Below, in pieces: positions 7,748 to 14,765 of a DNA stretch of 22,743 nucleotides. The position numbers and the translations under genes were made by a program. The stretch covers positions 1-22,743 of the forward strand of contig WJJV01000037.1 of NCBI GenBank assembly GCA_014729495.1, given 5' to 3'. Source of the DNA: Candidatus Woesearchaeota archaeon (GTDB taxonomy: Archaea; Nanobdellota; Nanobdellia; Woesearchaeales; UBA12501). How positions within the stretch are numbered: the stretch's first letter is position 1; each line of letters opens with the position of its first letter. The notes below the pieces were generated by a model. It was not told the DNA's origin. It searched no databases and worked only from the letters and a program-made list of their open reading frames with translations.

Positions 7748-7799
7748 TAGCCACCTCTCCAACATTGCGTTAGCAGCATCTGATCGGAGAGGCTAGGAG
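7748..7799 (+). repeat. Hairpin repeat unit 3 of 3
   Basis: Stem CCTCTCC (7754-7760) and GGAGAGG (7786-7792), 7 bp, loop nearly identical to that of unit 1, flanks TAGCCA and CTAGGAG. A G-C pair of unit 1 (7591/7621) is T-A here (7758/7788), a compensatory change that keeps the stem. Confidence 0.87.
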
Positions 7800-7872
7800 A
7801 ATAGTGCTATACAAACAACTCAAATACATACCACCTTCACTTTGATATAACTTTTCTGCATGCTTCAAAAGC

Positions 7873-7880
7873 TTTAAATA
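7873..7880 (+). promoter_or_regulatory. TATA box for the RDD gene
   Basis: TTTAAATA ends 24 nt before GTG 7904 and 33 nt before ATG 7913, predicting a start of transcription at or just before these codons. Confidence 0.55.
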
Positions 7881-7912
7881 CTGGTTTCTATTCGGCTGAA
7901 ACAGTGAATAAT

Positions 7913-8416
7913 ATGGCTAAAATCAAGCTTCCCAAGCCCAGACTTTCAACTATTCCAGCAAATCCTTTTAAAAGAGCGCTTGCTTTTCTTATTGATATGC
8001 TGATACTTGACCTTGTGGTGTTCTTTCCTTTCAGATTCCTGATCACAAGAGCGTTCCCTGATATCACAATAACATCCCTGAACAGCCTTGTCAGCAATCC
8101 TGATCTCACAGGCTTGTTCTCAACAATCGCTGTCTCAATGGGAATAATGGCAATACTTTACTTCTCACTACTTGAGTACAGGATAGGCCAGACAATAGGA
8201 AAGATGATACTGAGGATAAGTGTGGAAAGTGAAGTAAAGACAGGCAGCTACTGGCAGTACCTTCTCAGGAGCATATTCCTGATCCCCATATTTCCTCTTA
8301 TGATACTATTCATAGCTGATATAGCATATATGTTCTTCAACCAGAAGAGGCAGAGGCTTCTTGAGGTCATAAGCAAGACAAGAACAACAGAGAAGATAGA
8401 GGAGGGATGGACATGA
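7913..8416 (+). CDS. RDD family membrane protein
   Basis: 167 residues from ATG 7913; an in-frame GTG at 7904 coincides with the predicted transcription start and is an alternative leaderless start. RDD proteins are small multi-helix membrane proteins, some linked to Na+/H+ or solute exchange. The Arg and Asp of the name appear in FKRALAFLIDMLILDLV, the first membrane helix; a second helix is near LFSTIAVSMGIMAILYFSLL, followed by the conserved YRIGQTIGKMILRI, and a third near FLIPIFPLMILFIADIAYMF. The stop overlaps the next start as ATGA, so the two are translationally coupled. Transported substrate unknown. Confidence 0.85.
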   Translation: MAKIKLPKPRLSTIPANPFKRALAFLIDMLILDLVVFFPFRFLITRAFPDITITSLNSLVSNPDLTGLFSTIAVSMGIMAILYFSLLEYRIGQTIGKMILRISVESEVKTGSYWQYLLRSIFLIPIFPLMILFIADIAYMFFNQKRQRLLEVISKTRTTEKIEEGWT

Positions 8417-9558
8417 AAAGCAATATATTCAACATATTGGTGGTCATCATGCTTGTTCTGATGGCTTTTGCCATGCAGGCATGCAAGCAGGACACTATAA
8501 TAAACGGAACCCCAGCTGATTCTGACCTGGCAGGCCAGAACATATCAGCTGAGGATGATGACATGGAAGCAGATGAGGCTCTTGATAATGCATCAGAAAC
8601 TGCAGATGAAGATGATGATGAAGATAATCAAGGAGTAGATATTGACCAGGTCATTGTAAACATATCAGATGATGATGAGACTGATCCAGACCAGGATGAA
8701 TCAAACCTTACAGATGTGCTGATGGATGATGAAGATGAGGATGATGACGGAAGCGAGATCAGCGGAGGCAAACTTTCAGTCAGCTTCATTGATGTAGGTT
8801 ATGGGGATGCGATATTCGTGATGACTCCTAATAATAACACAATGATGATCGATGGAGGAGATGACTCCTGCGGTTCTGTCATAACCCATTACATCAGGGA
8901 ATATGAGGTATATTCATACATGGATGTGATGATAGCCACTAATCCGACAAACCAGAGGACAGGGGGCCTTGATTCTATACTCTACAACATGATGCAGGTG
9001 ACTGAAATATATGACACTGGCGAAGGTGACAAGAGCCAGAGCTATAATCAGTTCCATGAGATGGCCAATGACAAGGGAATGTTCATAGAGGTCAGCACTG
9101 ACACAGAAGTCAAGGTCGGTGATGATGATTCTGTCAAAGTAGAGCTGATAGTGCCTTACAAGGACGGATTCTCTGAGGATGTGAGGGACAATTCCATTGT
9201 TATCAAGATGAGCTATGGAGAGACATCATTCCTTCTCATGAGCGACTGCACAGCATCATGCCAGGAGAATATAATGGGTTATGATCTTAAGGCTGACATA
9301 CTCAAGGTGGCTAATTATGCATCCAATGAGTCAGCTTCAGAAGAGTTCCTTGACAGCGTGGATCCTGAAGTAGCTATTGTGTCCACTGACCTAGCTGAAT
9401 GTGATATGACCTCGCTTGAAGTGATAGACAGGCTTGAAAGCAGAGGTATTGAGGTGTACAGGACAGGTATCCATGGGGATATAGTTGTGGAGAGCTATGG
9501 CAATGATTACAGCATAACAACTGAGAGGTCTCCTGAGCCAGAGGAAGGTGCAGAATAG
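8413..9558 (+). CDS. Lipoprotein with ComEC/Rec2-type metallo-beta-lactamase fold lacking all metal ligands
   Basis: 381 residues. Start ATG 8413 has GGAGGG (8401-8406) six bases upstream; ATG 8407 is too close to it. The signal peptide ends in lipobox Cys24 (FAMQAC). Residues ~35-119 are an extremely acidic Asp/Glu linker. From Lys120 the sequence follows the ComEC-type MBL domain: SFIDVGYGDAIFV, MMIDGG, GGL, NSIVIKMSYGETSFLLMSD, LKADILKV, VYRTGIHGDI. But the HxHxDH motif is NPTNQR (177-182) after Thr176, and the usual HHGS is NYAS (301-304); only Asp278 of the later GD motif remains. It should fold like the family yet not bind the two metals, so a non-catalytic extracellular role is inferred. 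Confidence 0.85.
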   Translation: MKSNIFNILVVIMLVLMAFAMQACKQDTIINGTPADSDLAGQNISAEDDDMEADEALDNASETADEDDDEDNQGVDIDQVIVNISDDDETDPDQDESNLTDVLMDDEDEDDDGSEISGGKLSVSFIDVGYGDAIFVMTPNNNTMMIDGGDDSCGSVITHYIREYEVYSYMDVMIATNPTNQRTGGLDSILYNMMQVTEIYDTGEGDKSQSYNQFHEMANDKGMFIEVSTDTEVKVGDDDSVKVELIVPYKDGFSEDVRDNSIVIKMSYGETSFLLMSDCTASCQENIMGYDLKADILKVANYASNESASEEFLDSVDPEVAIVSTDLAECDMTSLEVIDRLESRGIEVYRTGIHGDIVVESYGNDYSITTERSPEPEEGAE

Positions 9559-9562
9559 CAAC

Positions 9563-9799
9563 ATGGATTTCAGCCTCATCATTAAATTCTTTTTTGTTCC
9601 TCTTATTGTATCTGGGATAATGTATGTTCTTGTGCATTTCCAGCTCTTGTTCTTCCATAAGCTGCTGAAGATGGATATCTCTCCGAGATTCAGCAAGAAG
9701 ATATGCTTTGCCACTGCATTGTCGTCCTTTGTGGCTGCTATAATCCTTTTGCTTATAGATGATTATCTGAGGTTACATTTAAATAGTGGCGGTGTTTAA
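9563..9799 (+). CDS. Small two-helix membrane protein
   Basis: 78 residues from ATG 9563, four bases after the preceding stop; the GAAGGTG before it (9544-9550) lies 12 nt upstream, rather far. An in-frame GTG at 9548 lies inside that site. Two hydrophobic segments (about residues 4-30, with FVPLIVSGIMYVLVHFQLLFF, and 48-65, with ATALSSFVAAIILLLI) are separated by a basic loop. Unrecognised family. Position between the ComEC-like lipoprotein and sppA suggests an envelope role; its 3' end contains the sppA TATA box. Confidence 0.6.
   Translation: MDFSLIIKFFFVPLIVSGIMYVLVHFQLLFFHKLLKMDISPRFSKKICFATALSSFVAAIILLLIDDYLRLHLNSGGV
9778..9785 (+). promoter_or_regulatory. TATA box for sppA
   Basis: TTTAAATA inside the 3' end of the preceding gene ends 23 nt before the sppA ATG. 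No ribosome-binding site precedes that ATG, so a leaderless transcript is predicted. Confidence 0.6.
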
Positions 9800-9807
9800 T
9801 CATACTT

Positions 9808-10722
9808 ATGCCTGTTAAAAGCAAAAAGAAGGTGAACAAATGGGCTTATGTTCTTATAGTCATTGCGCTGCTTTTCATACTGAGTTCTCTGATAGCATTG
9901 GGAATATCCCTTTTCATGGATGTGGAGGGGCCAGGCAATGTGGCGCTTATCAGCATAGAGGGCCCGCTCACTGTAAGCAAACCAGGATCATTCTCCAGTG
10001 TAGCATCCTCTGACCAGATAGTGGAGCTCATAGAGAAGGCAGAAAGCAGCCCGTCTATAAAGGCGATCATAATAAGCATAAACTCTCCTGGAGGCTCTCC
10101 TGTAGCAACAGATGAGATCTCAAATGCTATCAAGGAATCAAACAAGACAACAGTGGCTGTTATAAGGCAGGTCGGTGCGTCAGGAGGATACTGGATAGCA
10201 TCCTCTGCTGACCATGTCATCGCCAACAGGATGTCGATAACAGGATCGATTGGTGTTATAGGATCATATCTTGAGTTTGATCAGTTTCTGGACAGGTATA
10301 ACATAACTTATCAGAGGCTTGTGGCAGGAGAGTACAAAGATATGGGATCTCCTCTAAAAGAGCTTTCAGATGATGAGAGAGAAATAATCCAGGACATCCT
10401 TGATGAGATGCATGATGAGTTCATCATAGAGGTCTCAAGAAACAGGAATCTTTCTGTTGAGGATACAGAAGAGATAGCAACCGGCGCGATATTCACTGGT
10501 AATAAGGCCAAAAAGCTAGGGCTTGTGGATGAGCTCGGAGGAATAAAAGAAGCAGAAGATTACATGAACAGGACACTCAATATCACTGTCATAATAAAAG
10601 AATACAGCAAAGAACTCACATTCGGAGAGCTGCTTTTCCGGGCTTTTTCTGAGCAGAGCTTTTTTGTGGGAAGAGGTATGGGGTCGGCACTTCTTGAACA
10701 CCAGACAGGAATCAGGATATGA
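9808..10722 (+). CDS. sppA: Signal peptide peptidase SppA (S49 family serine protease)
   Basis: 304 residues, a single-domain short-form SppA as in archaea and many Gram-positives. SppA degrades cleaved signal peptides in the membrane using a Ser/Lys dyad. One N-terminal membrane helix (residues ~12-37) follows a basic start. The protease domain shows INSPGGSP, GASGGYW with the nucleophile Ser125, and GEYKDMGSP with general base Lys177, then the family's FTGNKAKKLGLVDELGG. All expected catalytic residues are present, so activity is likely. It probably has its own promoter and is followed 6 bp later by a transporter gene. Confidence 0.93.
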   Translation: MPVKSKKKVNKWAYVLIVIALLFILSSLIALGISLFMDVEGPGNVALISIEGPLTVSKPGSFSSVASSDQIVELIEKAESSPSIKAIIISINSPGGSPVATDEISNAIKESNKTTVAVIRQVGASGGYWIASSADHVIANRMSITGSIGVIGSYLEFDQFLDRYNITYQRLVAGEYKDMGSPLKELSDDEREIIQDILDEMHDEFIIEVSRNRNLSVEDTEEIATGAIFTGNKAKKLGLVDELGGIKEAEDYMNRTLNITVIIKEYSKELTFGELLFRAFSEQSFFVGRGMGSALLEHQTGIRI

Positions 10723-10728
10723 AGTAAA

Positions 10729-11673
10729 ATGATAAATCTTTTTTTGCTTGCCGTGGGTCTTGCAGGACTATGGTTAGGTGCAGACCTGATAATCAACTCA
10801 TCCCAGCGAGTCGCCAAGTCACTCAATATATCTGAGGCATTCATAGGGCTGACTATACTTTCTATCGGAACATCCCTTCCTGAGATAATGACCCATATAA
10901 TGTCCAGCATAGACATACTCAGGGGGATAGAGACCTCAGGAATAGCAGTGGGCACTAATGTTGGATCAAACCTTTTCCAGATAACTCTCATAGTGGGTCT
11001 TGTAGGGGTGCTTGTGACAATAAAATCCACCAAGACCATAATAAAGAGGGATTATGTGCTTATGCTTTCTGCAATACTTCTTCTGTGGCTGTTCTCTTTC
11101 GGCGGAATAAATCCTGTTGAGGGAGCAATCCTTGCCATCATCTACTTACTCTATCTCTATTTCCTCTCAAAAGGCGAGAAGATTGTAGAGAAGAATCCTT
11201 TCAAGACCAATTACATAAAGGATTTCTTGTTCATCATAGTGGGAATGACAATACTCCTTTTTGCAGCAGATTTTGTTGTTGACAAGGCTGTGCTGCTTTC
11301 CATAAACTGGGGAATTGCAGAGTCATTCATAGGAACTCTCATAATAGGCATAGGCACAGCTCTTCCTGAACTCACTACTGCGATAATAGGCATAATCAAA
11401 GGAGCAAATGACATATCTCTCGGAACTCTTGTTGGTTCAAACATAACAAATCCTACTCTTGCTCTTGGTCTGGGAGCTGCGATATCAGGATACACTGTGG
11501 ATAAGTATCTGCTATGGTATGATATCCCTGCATGGTTCTTCTTCTCTCTCATAATACTGTTCTTCTTCTACAAGGATCACAGGCTCTCAAGGAGAGAGGC
11601 TGTTGTATGCATAAGCTTCTTCATAGCATACGCGCTCTTCAAGCTGTTTGTACTTAGGCATTTGTGGGGATGA
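10729..11673 (+). CDS. Sodium/calcium exchanger family (CaCA, YrbG-like) membrane protein
   Basis: 314 residues, typical for prokaryotic CaCA antiporters, which move Ca2+ out against Na+ or H+ through ten membrane helices arranged as two inverted halves. The alpha-1 repeat holds GLTILSIGTSLPE (41-52) and GTNVGSNLFQ; the alpha-2 repeat holds GTLIIGIGTALPELTT and GTLVGSNITNPT. Both ion-binding Glu residues (in LPE) and both GSN motifs are intact. A charged cytoplasmic loop near the middle (SKGEKIVEKNPFK) joins the halves. Starts 6 bp after sppA with no evident ribosome-binding site, so cotranscription is likely. Ion specificity cannot be read from sequence. Confidence 0.92.
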   Translation: MINLFLLAVGLAGLWLGADLIINSSQRVAKSLNISEAFIGLTILSIGTSLPEIMTHIMSSIDILRGIETSGIAVGTNVGSNLFQITLIVGLVGVLVTIKSTKTIIKRDYVLMLSAILLLWLFSFGGINPVEGAILAIIYLLYLYFLSKGEKIVEKNPFKTNYIKDFLFIIVGMTILLFAADFVVDKAVLLSINWGIAESFIGTLIIGIGTALPELTTAIIGIIKGANDISLGTLVGSNITNPTLALGLGAAISGYTVDKYLLWYDIPAWFFFSLIILFFFYKDHRLSRREAVVCISFFIAYALFKLFVLRHLWG

Positions 11674-11712
11674 TTGGATAATCTGGTTTGAGTGCATGAA
11701 TCATTCTTATTA

Positions 11713-11756
11713 ATTTTCAATACTGAAAATAATGCTCATTTCTTGCTTTTTTCTTA
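11713..11756 (+). terminator. Candidate terminator: small hairpin plus T-rich run
   Basis: ATTTTCA-ATAC-TGAAAAT (11713-11730) is a perfect 7-bp hairpin with a 4-nt loop, followed by a T-rich stretch at 11739-11756. It lies 40 bp after the exchanger gene. Archaeal termination mostly needs the T run; the hairpin may be incidental. Confidence 0.4.
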
Positions 11757-11766
11757 TATACTATAT

Positions 11767-11793
11767 ATTAATGACCACTCATCAGTGATTAAT
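11767..11793. promoter_or_regulatory. Imperfect inverted repeat upstream of the GH15 promoter
   Basis: ATTAAT-G-AC and GT-G-ATTAAT flank a 9-nt centre; 8 of 9 arm positions pair. It ends 10 bp before the TATA box of the glucoamylase operon, where an activator or repressor could act. AT-rich context makes chance possible. Confidence 0.3.
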
Positions 11794-11803
11794 AATAGAA
11801 ACA

Positions 11804-11811
11804 TTTAAATA
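11804..11811 (+). promoter_or_regulatory. TATA box for the GH15 operon
   Basis: TTTAAATA ends 24 nt before ATG 11835. Transcription should start near that ATG, giving either a leaderless start there or a ~40-nt leader carrying the AGGGGTGG site for ATG 11874. Confidence 0.55.
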
Positions 11812-11873
11812 ATAGTAGTATTTGTCACTATACAATGCTCATAATCATAATGGGTATTCAAGGGGTGGAAAAA

Positions 11874-12884
11874 ATGATGGCTAATCAGACAAGAGTCATG
11901 AAATCATTGCAGATACTTGAGAGCCTGAGGCATCCTAATGGCCTTTTCTCTGCATCCAGCCAGACTGTCTCAACAGGATATGACAAGGCATGGATAAGAG
12001 ACAACATCTATGAGGCAATAGGCCTTGAAGCAGTTGATCCGTTCATGGCAGTAAGGACATACCATGCACTGCTGGACATTCTTATCAAGCATGAATCAAA
12101 GATTGACTGGGCAATAAAAGCAAAGCCTGCGTATGCATATCAGTATATTCACGCAAGATTTGATGCACATTCAATGAGTGAGATATGGGAAGAGTGGGGA
12201 AACAAGCAGAATGATGCAATCGGCGCCATTCTTTTCAAGGTAGCTGACCTAATGGACAAGGGTTTTGCAGTCATAAGGGATAAGAATGATCTTAGGATAC
12301 TGCAGAAGCTGGTGCTGTACCTTGCTTCAATAGAGTACTGGCATGACAGAGACAATGGAATCTGGGAGGAGAATGAGGAAGTGCACGCTAGCTCTGTAGG
12401 GGCATGCGTTGCAGGCTTGATGAAGATCTCAGCTTATGTTGATGTGCCTCAATGGCTGATTGAGGAAGGAAAGCGCAAGCTTGATGAGCTTCTGCCGCGC
12501 GAATCCGAAACAAAGGATGTTGATCTGGCACTTTTATCTTTGATATATCCTTATGATATCGTGACTGAGAAGCAGAAAGAGGACATACTGAAGAATGTCG
12601 AGGAAAAGCTTTTAAGGAACAGGGGAGTGATCAGGTATATTGGCGACGCTTATTATAATGAAGGCGGAGAAGCAGAGTGGTGCTTCGGGATTCCATGGCT
12701 CGCGATAATCTACAGGAACATGGGTAACATGGCAAAGTACAGGTTCTACATGCAGAAGACAGTCGATGCGATGAATGACAATGATGAGTTGCCTGAACTT
12801 TATTTCGCAGGAACAGACGAGCACAACGAGAACAGCCCTCTTGGATGGGCGCAGGCGATGTTTCTGGTGGCTGTAAATGGCTGA
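11874..12884 (+). CDS. Glycoside hydrolase family 15-like (glucoamylase/phosphorylase-kinase type) protein
   Basis: 336 residues from ATG 11874, with AGGGGTGG (11861-11868) five bases upstream; ATG 11835 in frame is an alternative. GH15 enzymes release glucose or split alpha-glucosides with an (alpha/alpha)6 barrel. Seen: TGYDKAWIRDN (34-44, the W-x-RD substrate motif), GIWEEN (162-167) with the presumed acid Glu165, EAEWCFG (266-272) with a possible base Glu, LPELYFAG (306-313), and the closing ENSPLGWAQAMFL (319-331) as in the family. It is the catalytic domain alone, without the N-terminal beta-sandwich of typical prokaryotic glucoamylases. With the GH57 gene it suggests alpha-glucan turnover. 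Exact substrate uncertain. Confidence 0.82.
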   Translation: MMANQTRVMKSLQILESLRHPNGLFSASSQTVSTGYDKAWIRDNIYEAIGLEAVDPFMAVRTYHALLDILIKHESKIDWAIKAKPAYAYQYIHARFDAHSMSEIWEEWGNKQNDAIGAILFKVADLMDKGFAVIRDKNDLRILQKLVLYLASIEYWHDRDNGIWEENEEVHASSVGACVAGLMKISAYVDVPQWLIEEGKRKLDELLPRESETKDVDLALLSLIYPYDIVTEKQKEDILKNVEEKLLRNRGVIRYIGDAYYNEGGEAEWCFGIPWLAIIYRNMGNMAKYRFYMQKTVDAMNDNDELPELYFAGTDEHNENSPLGWAQAMFLVAVNG

Positions 12885-13218
12885 AGAGAAGAACAGCAAA
12901 GGAATGTCAAAGCTCTATACTATGATGCTTGTGACTCATAATAAAGCTGTGAAGATACCTCAGGAATTCGGCGAGATGTATTTCTCAACATGCATGAAAA
13001 CTCCTTGCGGAATGATCACTGAGTTAGGAATAGATCTTGAAGGCCATATAATGGCATGCGCTGATGATTTAAGGGATAATGATAATCCTTCAGATACATA
13101 TCGTCTTCTTTTGAGCAGAGATGCTGAACTGCATGTCACAATTCCCCATCAGACCAGGAAAGGGGATAGGATAGTGATCCAAAGAGAAGAAGATACCAGT
13201 TATGAATGGGTGAACTGA
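12877..13218 (+). CDS. Hypothetical protein in the GH15 operon
   Basis: 113 residues. ATG 12877 lies inside the GH15 gene end (8-nt overlap) and has GGTGG six bases upstream. No signal peptide or membrane helix. Features: an HNKAVKIP segment, two Cys in STCMKTPCGM, a later Cys in HIMACADD, and a C-terminal HVTIPHQTRKGDRIVI that looks like beta strands. I do not recognise the family. Overlap with GH15 and a 1-bp gap to the methyltransferase-like gene point to one operon. Confidence 0.65.
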   Translation: MAEEKNSKGMSKLYTMMLVTHNKAVKIPQEFGEMYFSTCMKTPCGMITELGIDLEGHIMACADDLRDNDNPSDTYRLLLSRDAELHVTIPHQTRKGDRIVIQREEDTSYEWVN

Positions 13219-13219
13219 G

Positions 13220-14191
13220 ATGAAATCAATCAGAGTCAATGAACAGACAATTAATAATGCATTGTCTGTGCTTGATGAGATAGCAGGACTTGAAAGGCCA
13301 AAAGAGATGCATGACATATCTGCTGATTACATCAAGAATGAGGAATTGTTTGATGCAAAGTTGAGAGGCGCAACTCCTGGAAGAATGCATGATTATGATG
13401 ATCTTGTTGACACTGTTGAAGCATACATACAGGCATCAGGTCCGGCAAAGCCTTCACTCATAGATATAGGATGCAACACAGGAAGGAACTTTACAGGAAA
13501 GATAGCTTCAAGGATGCCTAATCTAAATACCTTTGGGATTGATGAGCTGAATATTGAATGGATGAACAATGATCCTAATGTTGAAAGAGAAATTATCAGC
13601 ACAAGGGATGCTCTAAATTATATCCAGGAACTGCATAATCTTCCCAATTTTTCAATGCATGCTCTCAGGTTTGACAAATCTGAACCTTACCAGATGAGAT
13701 TGGTGGAGGATATTGCAGAGGGTTCAGATTATCTTGCTCTGGCAAGCATAAGGGTGCCGAGAGAGCTGTGCTATGAGGTTGCTGAGTTAGGCAAGAATCT
13801 AAGATCTGACCTTGTTGTTCTTGCGCCCCTGCATACTCCCTGGAAAGACTCTGTTTTCCCAAAAAGCAGGCATCTTTCCGGAATGTCAGGTATTAAAGAG
13901 TCAAGAATCGGAGAGATCATAGGGTTGAGGTATGGGATGAGGCCTCAGGGAGAGACATTTTCTCCAAGAACACAGGTTGATTATTACATCCACAATGCTG
14001 TTGATCTCGCCAAACAGGTTGTTGCAATGGATATTGCGCAGTATCTCAATGAGAGCGGATATCATACAGATGTAATAAGACTCAATACTGGTGTTTGGGG
14101 CAATTATGCAGCAGACCATGCTGTGATTGCAGCATCCAATTCAGCGCCTGATCTGAGAAGTTCATGCCCTAATGGCAGATGTAATCTATAA
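13220..14191 (+). CDS. Class I SAM-dependent methyltransferase-like protein
   Basis: 323 residues; GGTGA 7 nt before the ATG. Residues 79-90 (SLIDIGCNTGRN) form a motif I glycine loop for S-adenosylmethionine, and FGIDEL (105-110) gives the acidic residue expected at the end of strand 2. The ~75-residue N-terminal region and the C-terminal part after ~200 are not recognisable; the latter has PRTQVDYYIHNAVDLAKQVV and a terminal CPNGRC that could be a metal or disulfide site. The catalytic assignment rests on motif I only; no substrate is suggested. Last gene of the GH15 operon; its end overlaps the convergent regulator gene by 6 bp. Confidence 0.65.
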   Translation: MKSIRVNEQTINNALSVLDEIAGLERPKEMHDISADYIKNEELFDAKLRGATPGRMHDYDDLVDTVEAYIQASGPAKPSLIDIGCNTGRNFTGKIASRMPNLNTFGIDELNIEWMNNDPNVEREIISTRDALNYIQELHNLPNFSMHALRFDKSEPYQMRLVEDIAEGSDYLALASIRVPRELCYEVAELGKNLRSDLVVLAPLHTPWKDSVFPKSRHLSGMSGIKESRIGEIIGLRYGMRPQGETFSPRTQVDYYIHNAVDLAKQVVAMDIAQYLNESGYHTDVIRLNTGVWGNYAADHAVIAASNSAPDLRSSCPNGRCNL

Positions 14192-14593
14192 TCCCAGCCC
14201 GCTATCAATCTCTTTGGCAATCCTTGTCAGGTCATCCATTGTCCTGAACACATCCTTGCTTATCTCTTCCATGACTGCTTCTAAGTTTCCTGCTCTCAGA
14301 AAGTATCTTCCTTCTTCATAGACAACAAGGCCTGAATCCATCAGCCTCTTGAGATGATGCACTGCTGTGCCTCTGCTCAGGCCTGTCTTAATAGCTATCT
14401 CATCAGAGGTCATTCCCCTGTTTGTCCTAGCTGACTTGAGAAGCTCAATGAATATTCGGAAGCATGACCTGTCCTTGTCCCTGTCTCCAAAAAGGCCGAG
14501 GCTGTTGCCGAAGAACTGCAGCTCATCATTCAGATCCTTCTTTTTAGGTTTCCTGTACCTGATGATTGTTATCCTGTGGTGTCTTATTGCCAT
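14186..14593 (-). CDS. Winged-helix transcriptional regulator, candidate chaperone (heat-shock) repressor
   Basis: 135 residues; ATG 14593 is preceded by AGAGG 7 nt upstream. A winged helix-turn-helix occupies about 45-102: MTSDEIAIKTGLSRGTAVHH gives the HTH, with recognition helix ~72-86, then LMDSGLVVYEEGRYFLR as the wing. The N terminus is strongly basic (RHHRITIIRYRKPKKK), and a C-terminal helix could dimerise. It is divergent from grpE, and both promoters carry the same inverted repeat, which implies autoregulation plus control of the chaperone operon. By memory, archaeal heat-shock regulators such as Phr and HSR1 are also winged-helix proteins; HSR1 binds a 5-bp-arm, N5 palindrome. Specific family not established. 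Confidence 0.85.
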   Translation of the reverse strand: MAIRHHRITIIRYRKPKKKDLNDELQFFGNSLGLFGDRDKDRSCFRIFIELLKSARTNRGMTSDEIAIKTGLSRGTAVHHLKRLMDSGLVVYEEGRYFLRAGNLEAVMEEISKDVFRTMDDLTRIAKEIDSGLGL

Positions 14594-14624
14594 AAAAAGC
14601 CTCTGGAGCTCTTGTACTGCTCCT

Positions 14625-14641
14625 GTTGATGTTAAGTCAAC
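14625..14641. promoter_or_regulatory. Operator 1 (regulator promoter)
   Basis: GTTGATGTTAAGTCAAC: arms GTTGAT and GTCAAC around 5 nt; flanking T and A extend the symmetry to TGTTGA...TCAACA. It fills the space between the predicted TATA box (14647-14654) and start site (~14624) of the regulator gene, where binding would block transcription. Confidence 0.72.
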
Positions 14642-14646
14642 ACAGA

Positions 14647-14654
14647 TTTATAAA
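14647..14654 (-). promoter_or_regulatory. TATA box for the regulator gene
   Basis: TTTATAAA on the minus strand; a 23-24 nt offset puts the start near 14624, with a ~30-nt leader containing AGAGG before ATG 14593. Confidence 0.5.
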
Positions 14655-14680
14655 TATTTGGATTCTTGAACACCGCAACA

Positions 14681-14688
14681 TTTAAATA
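14681..14688 (+). promoter_or_regulatory. TATA box for the grpE-dnaK-dnaJ operon
   Basis: TTTAAATA; a 24-nt offset puts the start near 14712, directly before operator 2. A second TATA-like string at 14746-14753 is too close to the grpE ATG to be used. Confidence 0.55.
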
Positions 14689-14713
14689 ATACCGTTGATT
14701 TATAGCCGTTTAA

Positions 14714-14730
14714 GTTGACCTTAAGTCAAC
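14714..14730. promoter_or_regulatory. Operator 2 (grpE promoter)
   Basis: GTTGACCTTAAGTCAAC: perfect 6-bp arms GTTGAC/GTCAAC around CTTAA, 15 of 17 bases identical to operator 1. It would cover about +2 to +18 of the grpE transcript. A lone GTTGAT half-site begins exactly 20 bp upstream (14694), two helical turns away. Confidence 0.78.
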
Positions 14731-14765
14731 AGGGAATTGGGATTCATATATAAGAGTGATGAGAT

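Larger units (their letters stand above)
7321..7912. other. Gene-poor intergenic region holding a hairpin repeat array
   Basis: About 590 bp between divergent aIF2-gamma and the RDD gene. It holds AT-rich promoter-like DNA at both ends (7343-7350, 7428-7436, 7873-7880) and three homologous hairpin repeats in the middle (7581-7799). A 64-codon frame at 7465-7659 runs into the first hairpin; I do not regard it as a gene. I recognise no tRNA, rRNA or known RNA family. Confidence 0.8.

Noticed and set aside
7581..7799. CRISPR array (regular repeats with 32-nt spacers)
   Set aside because: Only three units, the repeats differ at many positions, each is itself a long hairpin, and the 32-nt spacers resemble each other (both contain AAAGAAT and lead into CTT-AGCC). 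This fits tandem duplication of an ~83-bp unit. No cas gene is present.
14746..14753. Second TATA-like string before grpE
   Set aside because: Only 12 nt before the ATG, so transcription would start inside the gene.
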